Assembly: GCA_023428135.1 (NCBI GenBank)
Contig: JAEYZG010000039.1
Span: forward strand, 1-64,000
Direction: 5' to 3'
Source of the DNA: Bacteroidota bacterium
Lineage (GTDB): Bacteria > Bacteroidota > Bacteroidia > Cytophagales > Cytophagaceae
Length of the DNA: 64,000 nt
Shown here: one piece after another, positions 34,161-42,782 of the stretch
Layout of the letters: every line of letters starts with the position of its first letter
How positions within the stretch are numbered: the stretch's first letter is position 1
The notes under the pieces: generated by a model
The model's database searches: none
The model's input: only the letters and a program-made list of their open reading frames with translations
What the model was told of the DNA's origin: nothing
Made by a program: the position numbers and the translations under genes

Positions 34161-35066
34161 ATGAAAAGAACTATAGTGAAACACCAGGCTATATATGTTA
34201 TAGGGGCAGTTTTAATTTTAATCAGCTGCAATGTCAAGAAAAAGGAAATGATAGAGAATACTTCTTTAGTGGCTATCAAAGCTGATAGCATGAGTCCCAA
34301 GACCGGTTATTCTGATGTAAATGGTTTGAAGATGTATTATGAAATTTATGGGGAAGGAGAACCACTTGTATTGATTCACGGAGGAGGTTCAACTATCCAA
34401 ACCTCTTTTGGACGAATAATTCCGGAGCTTTCAAAGCACAGACAAGTAATCGGTGTTGAATTGCAGGCTCATGGAAGGACAAGCGACAGAAATGCTGATC
34501 TGACATTTGAACAAGATGCAGATGATGTTGCTATGCTTTTGAAAAATTTAGATGTAGCTAAGGCGGATTTTCTGGGGTTCAGTAATGGCGGGATGACAAC
34601 TTTACAAATAGCGATGAGGCATCCACAATTCGTAGGCAAATTAATTGTTGGGTCTGCATTATATAAAAGAAGTGGAGCATCACCTGAATTCTGGGAGTTT
34701 ATGAAGAAAGCTACAATAGACTATATGCCTCCGCAATATAAGGATGCCTATATAAAAGTATCTTCTCACCCTCAAGGCTTACAAAATATGCATGATAAAT
34801 GCGCCAAAAGAATGGCTGACTTTAAAGACTGGAAAGAGGAGCAGCTTAGATCCATTAAGGCAAAGACATTACTGATAGTAGGTGATGCTGACGTGATGAC
34901 ACCGGAGCATGCTGTTGAGATGTATAGGCTTATTCCCAATTGTCAACTTGCAATTATACCTGGTGGGCATGGGGAATATATTGGAGAAATTACAACTGTG
35001 TCCAATCAGGAGAGTCGGCAACCATTGGCAATTCCACTGATTGAGGAGTTTTTAGATAAAAAATAA
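34161..35066 (+). CDS. Lipid-anchored alpha/beta hydrolase
   Basis: 301 residues from the ATG at 34161. This start gives a lipoprotein signal (IGAVLILISC, Cys near residue 22); starting earlier in the frame would overlap the SRPBCC gene by over 100 bases. The catalytic triad candidates are Ser in GFSNGG, Asp in VGDADVMTP and His in GGHGEY. HGGGSTIQTS forms the oxyanion region. It probably acts on small esters or lactones in the periplasm. It is the third gene of the ArsR operon. Confidence 0.85.
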   Translation: MKRTIVKHQAIYVIGAVLILISCNVKKKEMIENTSLVAIKADSMSPKTGYSDVNGLKMYYEIYGEGEPLVLIHGGGSTIQTSFGRIIPELSKHRQVIGVELQAHGRTSDRNADLTFEQDADDVAMLLKNLDVAKADFLGFSNGGMTTLQIAMRHPQFVGKLIVGSALYKRSGASPEFWEFMKKATIDYMPPQYKDAYIKVSSHPQGLQNMHDKCAKRMADFKDWKEEQLRSIKAKTLLIVGDADVMTPEHAVEMYRLIPNCQLAIIPGGHGEYIGEITTVSNQESRQPLAIPLIEEFLDKK

Positions 35067-35245
35067 TAGATTTCAATAGTAGACAATTTTCTGGTTTAGG
35101 TTGCTGGTTTAGGTTGATAAGAAGGCATTTGCTTGTTTGTTCTTTACCCTGGTTGCATCTAAAAGCATAAATTTCAGTGTAGAGGTAAGGGGATAGATAA
35201 GTTAATTAAATTATCATTACCTTTGATATTGATTAATAAAAAAAT

Positions 35246-35464
35246 ATGAATGAATTTGAATTAGAAGGATACGAGTTTATAGAATTAAATAAGCTTTTAA
35301 AGATAACAGGTCTTGTAGGTACAGGTGGAGAAGCGAATACTTTTATTGTAAATGGCGAGGTGATGGTAAACGGTGCAGTTGAAATTCAGAAAAGAAAAAA
35401 AATAAGAGATGGGGATGTTGTAGAATTTCAGGGGCAACAAGTGAAAATAACAAAGGCTTATTAA
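35246..35464 (+). CDS. S4-domain RNA-binding protein (YbcJ-like)
   Basis: A 72-residue stand-alone S4 domain: FIELNKLLKITGLVGTGGEANTFI, then NGEVMVNGAVEIQKRKKIRDGD, in the same order as YbcJ-type proteins. They bind structured RNA, probably in ribosome assembly or tRNA handling. It is monocistronic, with its own strong terminator. Confidence 0.9.
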   Translation: MNEFELEGYEFIELNKLLKITGLVGTGGEANTFIVNGEVMVNGAVEIQKRKKIRDGDVVEFQGQQVKITKAY

Positions 35465-35470
35465 TTTTGA

Positions 35471-35520
35471 CTAAAAGTAAAAAGGGCAGAGGATGAAAGT
35501 CTTCTGCCCTTTTACTTTTA
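35471..35520. terminator. Bidirectional terminator between S4 gene and amt
   Basis: A long stem (TAAAAGTAAAAAGGGCAGA pairing with TCTGCCCTTTTACTTTTA) lies between convergent genes, with T-runs in both directions. Confidence 0.85.
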
Positions 35521-35556
35521 GATTTTTTAATCTACAGTGATACGGTTGTCGAAGTT

Positions 35557-36930
35557 TTATGAATGTTCCAAGTCATTCTTTACCCAGGATAAATAACCTT
35601 CTCCGTGCTGACTTGAATCCAGACCTGCTTTTTCGTCATCTTCGGTTACTCTCAGTGGGGAAATCCAGTTGGTGAACATAAGCAGAAGGTAAGATCCTCC
35701 AAAGGCGAATACGGAAACGCCAATTAGTGCAGCTAAATGATGAAGGAATAGTTTTGTTTCTCCAAAGAACAGACCATTGTCACCATCAGGTATAATAGGG
35801 TTTACTGCGCTGGTGGCAAATACACCGGTTAAAATCATTCCAACCATTCCACCGACACCATGGCATGGAAATACATCCAAAGTGTCGTCAACTGTCGTTT
35901 TGCTGGTTCTCCAGTCTACCAGTTTATTGGATATAAGACTAGCGATAACGCCTATGAAGATAGAGTGTGGAACTGTAACAAATCCTGCAGCAGGAGTAAT
36001 AGCTACCAGTCCAACCACTGCACCGATGCACATTCCCAGGGCACTTGGTTTTTTACCTTTTACAGTGTCAAAGAAAATCCATGCAAGAGCAGCAGCAGCA
36101 GAGGCCCCTGTGGTGGTCATCGCGGCAGAGACTGCTAGTTGATTAGCACCAAGTGCAGATCCGGCGTTAAATCCAACCCAACCAAACCATAACAAGCCTG
36201 TTCCAAGCATCACCAAAGGAATATTGGCAGGGTTATGTTCTGCTTCTTTTCTCTGATGCAGATAAAGAGCAGAAGCCAGAGCTGCCCAGCCTGCAGACAT
36301 ATGCACCACTGTTCCTCCGGCAAAATCCAGAACGCCAAGGCTGAATAAAATTCCTTCAGGATGCCATGTCCAGTGGGCAAGAGGAGCATAAATGAAAATG
36401 AAAAACAGACATATAAACAGGATGTAGGAGGTGAAGCGGATACGTTCGGCAAAAGCTCCTGTAATTAAGGCAGGTGTAATGATAGCAAACTTTAACTGGT
36501 AAAGAGCAAATAAAAGAAGCGGAACAGTAGGTGCATTTACCCAGGGTTTCCCTTCTGCCACTCCATTAAAAAAGAAATAGGTCAAAGGGTTTCCAATCCA
36601 TCCGTCATAGCTTTCTCCGAAAGCAAGGCTAAATCCCATAACAATCCATAGGACGGATATGACAGCCATACAAATGAAGCTTTGTAGCATGGTAGATACT
36701 ACGTTTTTAGGGTTTACCATGCCCCCGTAAAAAAAGGCTAATCCAGGCGTCATTAACAGAACCAGCGCTGTCGCTGTGAGCATCCAGGCTGTGTCTCCGG
36801 CACTTAGCTGGTCTTTGTACTTCGTCCAATAGTCAATTGTATTTACACTTGGAACACCTGTTATTAATAAAGTAATTAAGGCAATGCCAATTAAAACGAT
36901 AAATGGAATAATTGATAATTTTCTGGTCAT
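35557..36930 (-). CDS. amt: Ammonium transporter (Amt/MEP/Rh family)
   Basis: A 457-residue inner-membrane ammonium channel with eleven or twelve helices. The pore twin histidines are visible in DFAGGTVVHMSAG and FPCHGVGGMVG. The N-terminal GDTAWMLTATALVLLMTPGLAFFYGGMV and C-terminal GLDSSQHGEGYLSW segments are typical of classical Amt proteins. It has no adjacent PII gene, unlike the second transporter at 46981. Its GLD..HGE tail is canonical, so a PII protein encoded elsewhere could still gate it. Confidence 0.94.
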   Translation of the reverse strand: MTRKLSIIPFIVLIGIALITLLITGVPSVNTIDYWTKYKDQLSAGDTAWMLTATALVLLMTPGLAFFYGGMVNPKNVVSTMLQSFICMAVISVLWIVMGFSLAFGESYDGWIGNPLTYFFFNGVAEGKPWVNAPTVPLLLFALYQLKFAIITPALITGAFAERIRFTSYILFICLFFIFIYAPLAHWTWHPEGILFSLGVLDFAGGTVVHMSAGWAALASALYLHQRKEAEHNPANIPLVMLGTGLLWFGWVGFNAGSALGANQLAVSAAMTTTGASAAAALAWIFFDTVKGKKPSALGMCIGAVVGLVAITPAAGFVTVPHSIFIGVIASLISNKLVDWRTSKTTVDDTLDVFPCHGVGGMVGMILTGVFATSAVNPIIPDGDNGLFFGETKLFLHHLAALIGVSVFAFGGSYLLLMFTNWISPLRVTEDDEKAGLDSSQHGEGYLSWVKNDLEHS

Positions 36931-37154
36931 TTGGTTAATTTTTTGAGTTACCTGGTTAGGTTTCGTAAAAAACGGATCAAATGTAGGGAAAAATACGGTG
37001 TATTTATAGGGGAATAACCGGTAATTTCTTACAAGTTGGCCACAATTTTAAGTTAAAGTTTTTTAGATAACTTTTGTTTAAAATTAATATGGATCATTTA
37101 CAGTACTTTTGAAAAAAAAGTTTACCTTTGCAGGGCTAATCCCCTAATTTTTTG
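36931..37154. other. Divergent upstream region of amt and of the rtcB leader
   Basis: No gene. A plus-strand TACCTTTG box (about 37122-37129), followed by a small AGGG-CTAAT-CCCCT hairpin and a T-run (37132-37153), lies just before the SD-bearing minigene. The transcript start of the rtcB leader is probably in this stretch. Confidence 0.4.
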
Positions 37155-37162
37155 AAAGGAGG
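37155..37162 (+). promoter_or_regulatory. Exceptionally strong Shine-Dalgarno site AAAGGAGG
   Basis: GAAAGGAGG (37154-37162) can pair with the CCUCCUUUC end of 16S rRNA over nine bases, five bases before an ATG. Genes of this phylum almost never use Shine-Dalgarno sequences, and the other genes in this window lack them, so this site is an outlier. Confidence 0.8.
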
Positions 37163-37167
37163 ATAAT

Positions 37168-37215
37168 ATGTTACAAGTCTTATTCTACATATCACCCATT
37201 CAACTGACAGCTTAG
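37168..37215 (+). CDS. 15-codon leader peptide upstream of rtcB-prfH
   Basis: MLQVLFYISPIQLTA followed by TAG, translated from the strong Shine-Dalgarno site. It lies 403 bases before the rtcB start on the same strand, with no other gene between. Two readings are possible. It may be a regulatory leader peptide whose translation reports on the state of the 16S rRNA 3' end. Alternatively it may be the stub of a lost gene; in this phylum a strong SD is known before rpsU (bS21), and MLQV could be the start of such a protein. Confidence 0.5.
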   Translation: MLQVLFYISPIQLTA

Positions 37216-37617
37216 TTTTAAGCTCAGGACACCACTTTATTATTATTAATATTAGAATCAAAAATAGTTAGTGTTAAGGTATCATATTCTCTGTATGGTT
37301 TAGTTACACTTTGTTATGATTTTACTGAAGCATTAATATCGTTTTTTACCGGTATTTAGTACTGTTTTAGTCCTGATTTCCTTACCTGCTAAGCTATTTC
37401 CAGATATTTTCCTTCGGGAAGGGTGGTATTTTTTGTGTCTTCTGAATTTATAATTTCAGAATTGTTCAATGATTAATTGTTCTTAAATCCAAAGTTTTAT
37501 GTTGGTGTCTAATCCTTTTTCTGATATGGTCTCAGAGACCTCAGTATATCAGGTCCTTTGTGCAGACAAGGGCCATATAAATTTTTATTTCAAATTAAAT
37601 AATAAGTCCATACCCAT
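37216..37617 (+). promoter_or_regulatory. Long 5' leader of the rtcB-prfH operon
   Basis: About 400 gene-free bases. The clearest structure is at 37521-37552, where CTGATAT and ATATCAG enclose GGTCT-AGACC, giving a two-part hairpin about 65 bases before the rtcB ATG. A GGGAAGG/CCTTC mini-hairpin lies near 37410. No sigma-54 (TGGC-N8-TTGC) promoter like that of the E. coli rtc operon was found. The length and structure suggest post-transcriptional control. Confidence 0.45.
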
Positions 37618-39021
37618 ATGGGAAGACAAACTATTAAAACGAAAGACCTTACAAAAATAGGTTATCATAACGATGTATCCCGCAGTGTAGCAATCTCTGC
37701 AGTGATGCGTCATTTTAAACATTTTGCCAAAGATGAAATATTGCAAATGCTGTCTCTTGTAAAAGATAACCCATCTGGATACTTAGACGATGAGAAGTTG
37801 GGGCCATTAGCAAACACATTTGTTACAAAGGTAAAAGCAAAGTCATTTGAATCTTATGATTTGCTTGAAAAACCTTCATTATATAAAGTTTTTGGAGGAA
37901 AAGATATTGATGGAAATGCCAAGAGGCAGATGGAGCTTGCCATGCGTTTGCCCATAGCCCTTCAAGGTGCTCTGATGCCTGATGCTCATACAGGATATGG
38001 CTTACCGGTAGGTGGTGTATTGGCCGCAGATAATGCGGTCATTCCATATGCAGTGGGAGTTGATATAGGCTGCAGAATGGCTCTGTCCGTATTTGATCTT
38101 TCTGAAAAATACCTTCAAATGAATGCTTACCATTTAAAGAAGGCATTGAGCGAGTATACTCATTTCGGTATGGATGGAGGCCTTGCTTTTGCTCAGGAAC
38201 ATGAAATTCTTGACAGAAAGGAATTTCAAAATACCGATTTGCTTAAAAAGCTTCATGGGAAAGCTGTGAAGCAGCTTGGCTCTTCTGGTGGTGGAAATCA
38301 TTTCGTTGAGTTTGGTTTGTTAGAGCTGTTTGCAGATAATATATTGAATCTTCCTGCAGGAAGATATCTTGCGATTCTTTCTCATTCAGGCTCACGTGGC
38401 TTTGGAGCTGAGGTAGCAAAGCATTATATGAAAATTGCAATGGACACTTGTAAACTGCCAAAAGAAGCTCAGCATTTGGCCTGGTTGTCGCTTGATAGTT
38501 CCGCAGGCCAGGAATATTGGGAAAGTATGAATCTGGCAGGAGATTATGCAAGTGCATGTCATGATCGCATTCATTACAACCTGGCTAAAGCAATCGGAGA
38601 AAAACCGATAGCAAGGGTTGAAAACCATCACAACTTTGCCTGGGAAGAATGGCACAATGACAAAAATGTAATAGTTCACAGAAAAGGTGCGACTCCTGCA
38701 AGTAAAGGTGAATTGGGTATTATTCCCGGTAATATGATTTCGCCTGGTTTTCTTGTTGTTGGTAAAGGTAGTAGCGATTCTCTGAATTCAGCATCGCATG
38801 GTGCAGGTAGAAGGCTATCAAGGGGTGGGGCCCGTGAAACCTTTACCATGTCAGCATTGAAGAAGCAGCTTTCTACAGCAGGAGTAACTCTTGTCGGAGG
38901 TACAGTGGAAGAAACACCTCAGGCATATAAAGACATCGAAAAAGTAATGGCTGCTCAGCAATCACTTGTTGATGTTCATGGAAAGTTTTTTCCAAAAATT
39001 GTGAGAATGAATAAGGAATAG
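37618..39021 (+). CDS. rtcB: RNA ligase RtcB (PrfH-linked form)
   Basis: A GTP/Mn-dependent ligase that joins 2',3'-cyclic phosphate or 3'-phosphate ends to 5'-OH ends. Its 467 residues carry the family signatures: PDAHTGYGLPVGG, VGVDIGCRM (metal-binding Cys near residue 150), GSSGGGNHF, ENHHNF, HRKGATPA near 353 and the guanylylated His in SASHGAGRR near 392. It is followed one base later by prfH. Such PrfH-linked RtcB proteins have been reported to reseal 16S rRNA cut in the decoding centre after PrfH frees the stalled ribosome. Confidence 0.94.
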   Translation: MGRQTIKTKDLTKIGYHNDVSRSVAISAVMRHFKHFAKDEILQMLSLVKDNPSGYLDDEKLGPLANTFVTKVKAKSFESYDLLEKPSLYKVFGGKDIDGNAKRQMELAMRLPIALQGALMPDAHTGYGLPVGGVLAADNAVIPYAVGVDIGCRMALSVFDLSEKYLQMNAYHLKKALSEYTHFGMDGGLAFAQEHEILDRKEFQNTDLLKKLHGKAVKQLGSSGGGNHFVEFGLLELFADNILNLPAGRYLAILSHSGSRGFGAEVAKHYMKIAMDTCKLPKEAQHLAWLSLDSSAGQEYWESMNLAGDYASACHDRIHYNLAKAIGEKPIARVENHHNFAWEEWHNDKNVIVHRKGATPASKGELGIIPGNMISPGFLVVGKGSSDSLNSASHGAGRRLSRGGARETFTMSALKKQLSTAGVTLVGGTVEETPQAYKDIEKVMAAQQSLVDVHGKFFPKIVRMNKE

Positions 39022-39022
39022 G

Positions 39023-39637
39023 ATGAATGAATATTTAGTACAAATTTCCTCCGGACGTGGTCCGGAGGAATGCTGGAAGGTGGTGGCAAAGGTGCTGGAA
39101 ATCTTCCTTAAGGAAGCGAAAAAAGAAGGCCTGTCTGTAAAAGTTATGGATAAAGAGATTGGGCCATTAAACGGCACCTTATTGTCAGTTTCAGTATTGA
39201 TAAAAGGTGTTAAAGTAAAAGAGTTTTTAACAAACTGGGAAGGTTCTGTTTTGTGGATTTCACCAAGTCCTTTCAGGAAATTTCATAAAAGAAAAAATTG
39301 GTTTGTGGGAATAAAGGCTTATGATGTAGCTGATTTTTTTGTCTGGAATGACAAAGAAGTAGTCTTTGAAAGTCTCAGAGCTTCTGGTCCGGGAGGCCAG
39401 CATGTTAATAAAACAGAGTCGGCTATCCGGGCAAAACATTTACCTTCAGGAATTTCAGTAGTTGCCTCAGAAAGAAGGTCTCAGTATCAAAATAAAGCAG
39501 AAGCGCTCGAAAGATTGAAAGCCAAAGTTTTAGGCTGGAATGCTGATGAAGCATCAAAGAAGACACAAAAACAATGGAACCAGCACAACTGTCTGGAGCG
39601 GGGGAATCCTGTCAGGACATTCAATGAAAGGTTGTAA
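39023..39637 (+). CDS. prfH: Peptide chain release factor homologue PrfH
   Basis: A 204-residue release-factor homologue. The catalytic GGQ lies in SGPGGQHVNKTESA near residue 124, where it hydrolyses peptidyl-tRNA. Codon-recognition domains of RF1/RF2 are absent and are replaced by an N-terminal part (ISSGRGPEECWKVVAKVLEIF...) specific to PrfH. The C-terminal RRSQYQNKAEALERLKAK and WNQHNCLERGNPVRTF segments match the family. Its start lies two bases after the rtcB stop, so the two are co-translated. The pair rescues and repairs ribosomes damaged at the decoding centre. Confidence 0.94.
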   Translation: MNEYLVQISSGRGPEECWKVVAKVLEIFLKEAKKEGLSVKVMDKEIGPLNGTLLSVSVLIKGVKVKEFLTNWEGSVLWISPSPFRKFHKRKNWFVGIKAYDVADFFVWNDKEVVFESLRASGPGGQHVNKTESAIRAKHLPSGISVVASERRSQYQNKAEALERLKAKVLGWNADEASKKTQKQWNQHNCLERGNPVRTFNERL

Positions 39638-39825
39638 TAGTCAAATAAAACCGTAAAAATGACTTTATAGAGCCATTTAATGCATTTGGCCTGGTAAAAA
39701 TCTGCTTTAATTAAAAAAAAGATTTATACTTAAAAAACATTGTAGATGTTTCACGGTTTATGTAAATTGTCAATCTTTTTATAAAAAATCACATTTTAGT
39801 ACAATTAATAAAAGCTTTATAATTC

Positions 39826-41085
39826 ATGAGCCCAGAACCTAGAATGAATGGTCCCAGACCGATCATGAGACCAGTCAAGAAGAAACCTGCTGATCCGAAT
39901 GACAAAAAAAATCAGGCAGCTAGTTCTGATGTTAAAAAGGAGACGAAGATTGAGTCAAAAAAAACTGACGAAATAAAGTTTGATTCAGCTCCAGTTGTAC
40001 AATCAGAATCAACTCCTTTAGAGAAAGTTGAGGCGAGGCAGGAACCTAAAGTTGAAGCTAAACCTGAACCTAAAGTTGAAGCTAAACCTGAAGTGAAGGC
40101 GATAGTTAAACCAGAGCCAAAGGAAACAAAGCCGGAAGTGAAATCAAAGCCTGAGAAAGCTCAAAAAGAATCCAGACCAAAATCAAATGGAGGAGGTACT
40201 GATTTTGTAAAAGTTATCAGTTTGATTACAAATGTATTGTTATTAGGGGCACTTGCATTTTTCATCTACAGCAAAGCAGATCAGGCGAAAGTAGCTGAAG
40301 CCGAGCTGCAAAGCACAACAGAAACTTTTAAAGCTGATATTAACGGCAAGTTAGCTGAGATTACCAGACTTCAGGACAGCCTTAAGATCGTTATTGCAGA
40401 AAAACAAAAACTTGGTTTAGAACTTAGTGAAGAGAGAGCTAAACTTGCAGAGCTTGATGATTTAAAATCACAGCTTCAAAATAAACAGCTTTCAATTAAT
40501 CAGTTGAATAAAAAGCTATCAAACTTCAAAAAAGATTATATCATGGCAAGCGCAAGTCTTCAGTCATTATCTGCTGAAAATAAGCACTTGCAGTATGAGA
40601 AAGAAACTCTTTACAAGCAACTTCAGGATAAAGATGACTCTATCAAAGCTCTTGTAAATGAAAAAGTGGCGTTGGCAGAGAAAGTATCTGTAGCTTCGGC
40701 ATTAAAAGTTGAATCTATTCATATTACAGCTTTAGGTCATGGCGGTAAAGAACTTAAACAAGCTCCAGCTTACAAAGCCATGATAGTTCAGCAGGTTAAA
40801 ATGTCTATTTCTCTTGCTCCGAATGATCTGGCTCAGGGTAAAAAAGAGATCTATATGCGCTTTATTGAACCAGGCGGTGCCACTCTGTTTGAAGGTGATA
40901 AAACTTTCCTTGTTAATGGTAAAAAAACCTTCTATACTGATAAGCAGACTTTGGATCTTGATGTGTCTCACTCAACTGGGTTCCTTTATATGAAAGGAAG
41001 CAGATATAAGCCAGGTAAATACACTATCGAGTTCTACTGTGATGGTAAAAAAATCGGTGTAGGTGCTTTAACATTGTCTAAATAA
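39826..41085 (+). CDS. Membrane-anchored coiled-coil protein (paralogue of 48367)
   Basis: 419 residues in four parts. First is a disordered Lys/Glu/Pro-rich N-terminus of about 120 residues with an 8-residue repeat (EPKVEAKP twice, then variants). A single transmembrane helix follows at about 128-148 (VISLITNVLLLGALAFFIY). A long coiled coil covers about 150-285. The C-terminal beta domain has IYMRFIEPGGATLFEGDK and GSRYKPGKYTIEFYCDG. The C-domain is shared with the protein at 48367 (VTVRLVEPGGKTLYNP..., GSEYKPGKHLMQVYLDG). The role is unknown; it may tether an envelope structure. Confidence 0.7.
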   Translation: MSPEPRMNGPRPIMRPVKKKPADPNDKKNQAASSDVKKETKIESKKTDEIKFDSAPVVQSESTPLEKVEARQEPKVEAKPEPKVEAKPEVKAIVKPEPKETKPEVKSKPEKAQKESRPKSNGGGTDFVKVISLITNVLLLGALAFFIYSKADQAKVAEAELQSTTETFKADINGKLAEITRLQDSLKIVIAEKQKLGLELSEERAKLAELDDLKSQLQNKQLSINQLNKKLSNFKKDYIMASASLQSLSAENKHLQYEKETLYKQLQDKDDSIKALVNEKVALAEKVSVASALKVESIHITALGHGGKELKQAPAYKAMIVQQVKMSISLAPNDLAQGKKEIYMRFIEPGGATLFEGDKTFLVNGKKTFYTDKQTLDLDVSHSTGFLYMKGSRYKPGKYTIEFYCDGKKIGVGALTLSK

Positions 41086-41110
41086 GTATTGTTGATATTG
41101 GAAATATAGA

Positions 41111-41142
41111 AAGCATGTCTGATCTTTCAGGCATGCTTTTTA
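41111..41142 (+). terminator. Terminator of the coiled-coil protein gene
   Basis: AAGCATGTCTGA pairs with TCAGGCATGCTT (one mismatch), followed by TTTT, 26 bases after the stop. Confidence 0.8.
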
Positions 41143-41178
41143 AGTTTTATATTGATCATTAATAATAAGTTTACAAGA

Positions 41179-41562
41179 GTGAAAGATTATAAAAAATACT
41201 ATATTATTCCGGCTGAACCGGAAGAAGTATTTGCCGCATTGACAAATCCTGCAACCATTCAGCTTTGGTCAGGGGAGCCTGCAGAAATGTCTACTGATCC
41301 GGGGGCTGAATTTTCTCTTTGGGATGGAAGTATCTCCGGAAGGAATATAGAATTTATAGAAGGTAAAAAGATTGTACAGGAATGGTTTTTTGGAGAGCAG
41401 GAAGCTCAATCTATCGTAACAATAATTCTACATCAGGATAAAAAAGGAACCTCTGCAGAACTAAGACATACCAATATACCTGATGAAGATTACAGCGATA
41501 TTGTAGAAGGGTGGAATGAAGTGTATTTTGGTGCTTTACAGGATTTTTATCAGGGGGAATAA
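41179..41562 (+). CDS. SRPBCC (AHSA1-like) protein
   Basis: About 128 residues from GTG 41179; TTG 41152 is an alternative, and no ATG is available. The AHSA1 pattern is clear: YYIIPAEPEEVFAALTNPATIQLWSGEPAEMS near the start, FIEGKKIVQEWFF in the middle and the closing helix VEGWNEVYFGALQDFY. It is probably a ligand-binding protein of unknown substrate. It is the second of three SRPBCC genes in the window and stands alone. Confidence 0.82.
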   Translation: MKDYKKYYIIPAEPEEVFAALTNPATIQLWSGEPAEMSTDPGAEFSLWDGSISGRNIEFIEGKKIVQEWFFGEQEAQSIVTIILHQDKKGTSAELRHTNIPDEDYSDIVEGWNEVYFGALQDFYQGE

Positions 41563-41621
41563 GGCTTACCTGATAAGTAATAAATAACTTTCAGGGAGAT
41601 AAACAGATTTTAGAAGAAATA

Positions 41622-41650
41622 AAAAAGCCTCTTTCCCGAGGCTATTTAAA
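41622..41650. terminator. Bidirectional terminator (AGCCTC/GAGGCT)
   Basis: AAAAAAGCCTCTTTCCCGAG is followed by GCTATTTAAATTTCTTTT. A short GC stem lies between two A/T runs, between the convergent genes at 41179 and 41669. Confidence 0.7.
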
Positions 41651-41668
41651 TTTCTTTTAAGAGGCAGA

Positions 41669-41953
41669 TTAAAATTCGATTTCTATGATAGACTTGGTTG
41701 GGATGTTGATACCGCCTTTAAGCGTTATATATTCTTCATTGGCTTCCCAAATGGTGGTTTCAACACAAAGCACATTTCCTTCAAGTGTTTTGAAAAACAT
41801 CTTTACCTTTCCTTTGTACCCATTTCCAAGAAGCTCCGCCTTTTTAAGGTAAATGTTTCTAAGCCTTTTCTTTGCTGGATCACTTAGAACATCATCTTTA
41901 GTAAAGTGAATTTCGCTAAGTTTTTCCTTTGCTATCTCTAATGCTGAGCTCAT
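41669..41953 (-). CDS. Conserved hypothetical protein
   Basis: 94 residues. A helical, charged N-terminus is followed by a strand-rich half (NGYKGKVKMFFKTLEGNVLCVETTIWEANEEYITLKGGINIPTKSIIEIEF), a layout seen in a small protein family restricted to Bacteroidota. It resembles an Sm-like or SH3-like small barrel, but this is only an impression from the strand pattern. Monocistronic. Confidence 0.65.
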   Translation of the reverse strand: MSSALEIAKEKLSEIHFTKDDVLSDPAKKRLRNIYLKKAELLGNGYKGKVKMFFKTLEGNVLCVETTIWEANEEYITLKGGINIPTKSIIEIEF

Positions 41954-42156
41954 AACTTTATAAATTTTTATTGTTATACGGCTTTATGTTCGTAATGTTA
42001 TGACGATAATAACAGATGTGGGTAAATATTGTATTCTAAGGGTTTTATTTTTATCCACATAGTCATCTCGTTTTTTCATTAAATAAAATTGCATTATTTA
42101 ATTTAGCAACTTGAAATTGCCATTTAATAAATGGAAGTCTGTGATAAAATTTTTGT

Positions 42157-42780
42157 ATGAACTACAAGCAACAATTTTACCAAATTTTAAACACTGAATT
42201 CAGTAATTGCGAAAAGTCTATACAACTGGCTATTGGCGCAGTAATGGGCACTACAGGGGCAAACGCTGGATTGTCAATACATAAGGAAGTAAATACATAT
42301 TCCCTTGAAGAAGTTCAAATATATCCTTTCACACCTTTTATTATACAAAATTCATTTTTTGTAACTGCTTATTCTTTCTTTGAATATTCATTCAGGAAGT
42401 TTTGTGAAATAATAGTGACAGATCATTCTGCTTTTAAAAGGAAGCTGTCCGATATGGATAAAGTTTATCAATACTATTCACTTGTTTCCAATATACTTCC
42501 TTTGAAAGAAAATAGTATAGCAGAAGATTGGGAAGCACTCGTTGTTTTCAGAGAAATCCGAAATATCATCGTTCATTACAACTCTATAGTGCCGGGTAAT
42601 ACTTCATTAAAAACCAAAACGTTTCTGGAGTATGGAAAATTTCTTATTCCAATAGGCAATGGGCTGATCCAGATCAAAGAAAAGATGATCTCAGAAATAT
42701 TACGGATTGCTCTCAGGTTTTTATTCAATTTAATAGAGGCCTATGCTAACTATTATCCTCATGGTGTCTTTTCAAGGTAA
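42157..42780 (+). CDS. HEPN-like protein
   Basis: A 207-residue all-helical protein. The segment VVFREIRNIIVHYNSI near residues 130-145 contains RNIIVH, an R-N-x(3)-H motif of HEPN domains, many of which are RNases in toxin, abortive-infection or CRISPR-linked systems. The upstream helices (FVTAYSFFEYSFRKFCEII) fit the same fold. No nucleotidyltransferase or antitoxin gene is adjacent, so a toxin-antitoxin role is not supported here. The archaemetzincin-like gene follows two bases after its stop. Confidence 0.6.
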   Translation: MNYKQQFYQILNTEFSNCEKSIQLAIGAVMGTTGANAGLSIHKEVNTYSLEEVQIYPFTPFIIQNSFFVTAYSFFEYSFRKFCEIIVTDHSAFKRKLSDMDKVYQYYSLVSNILPLKENSIAEDWEALVVFREIRNIIVHYNSIVPGNTSLKTKTFLEYGKFLIPIGNGLIQIKEKMISEILRIALRFLFNLIEAYANYYPHGVFSR

Positions 42781-42782
42781 TT

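Noticed and set aside
37216..37617. Sigma-54 promoter like that of E. coli rtcBA
   Set aside because: No TGGC-N8-TTGC pair was found and no rtcR gene lies nearby.
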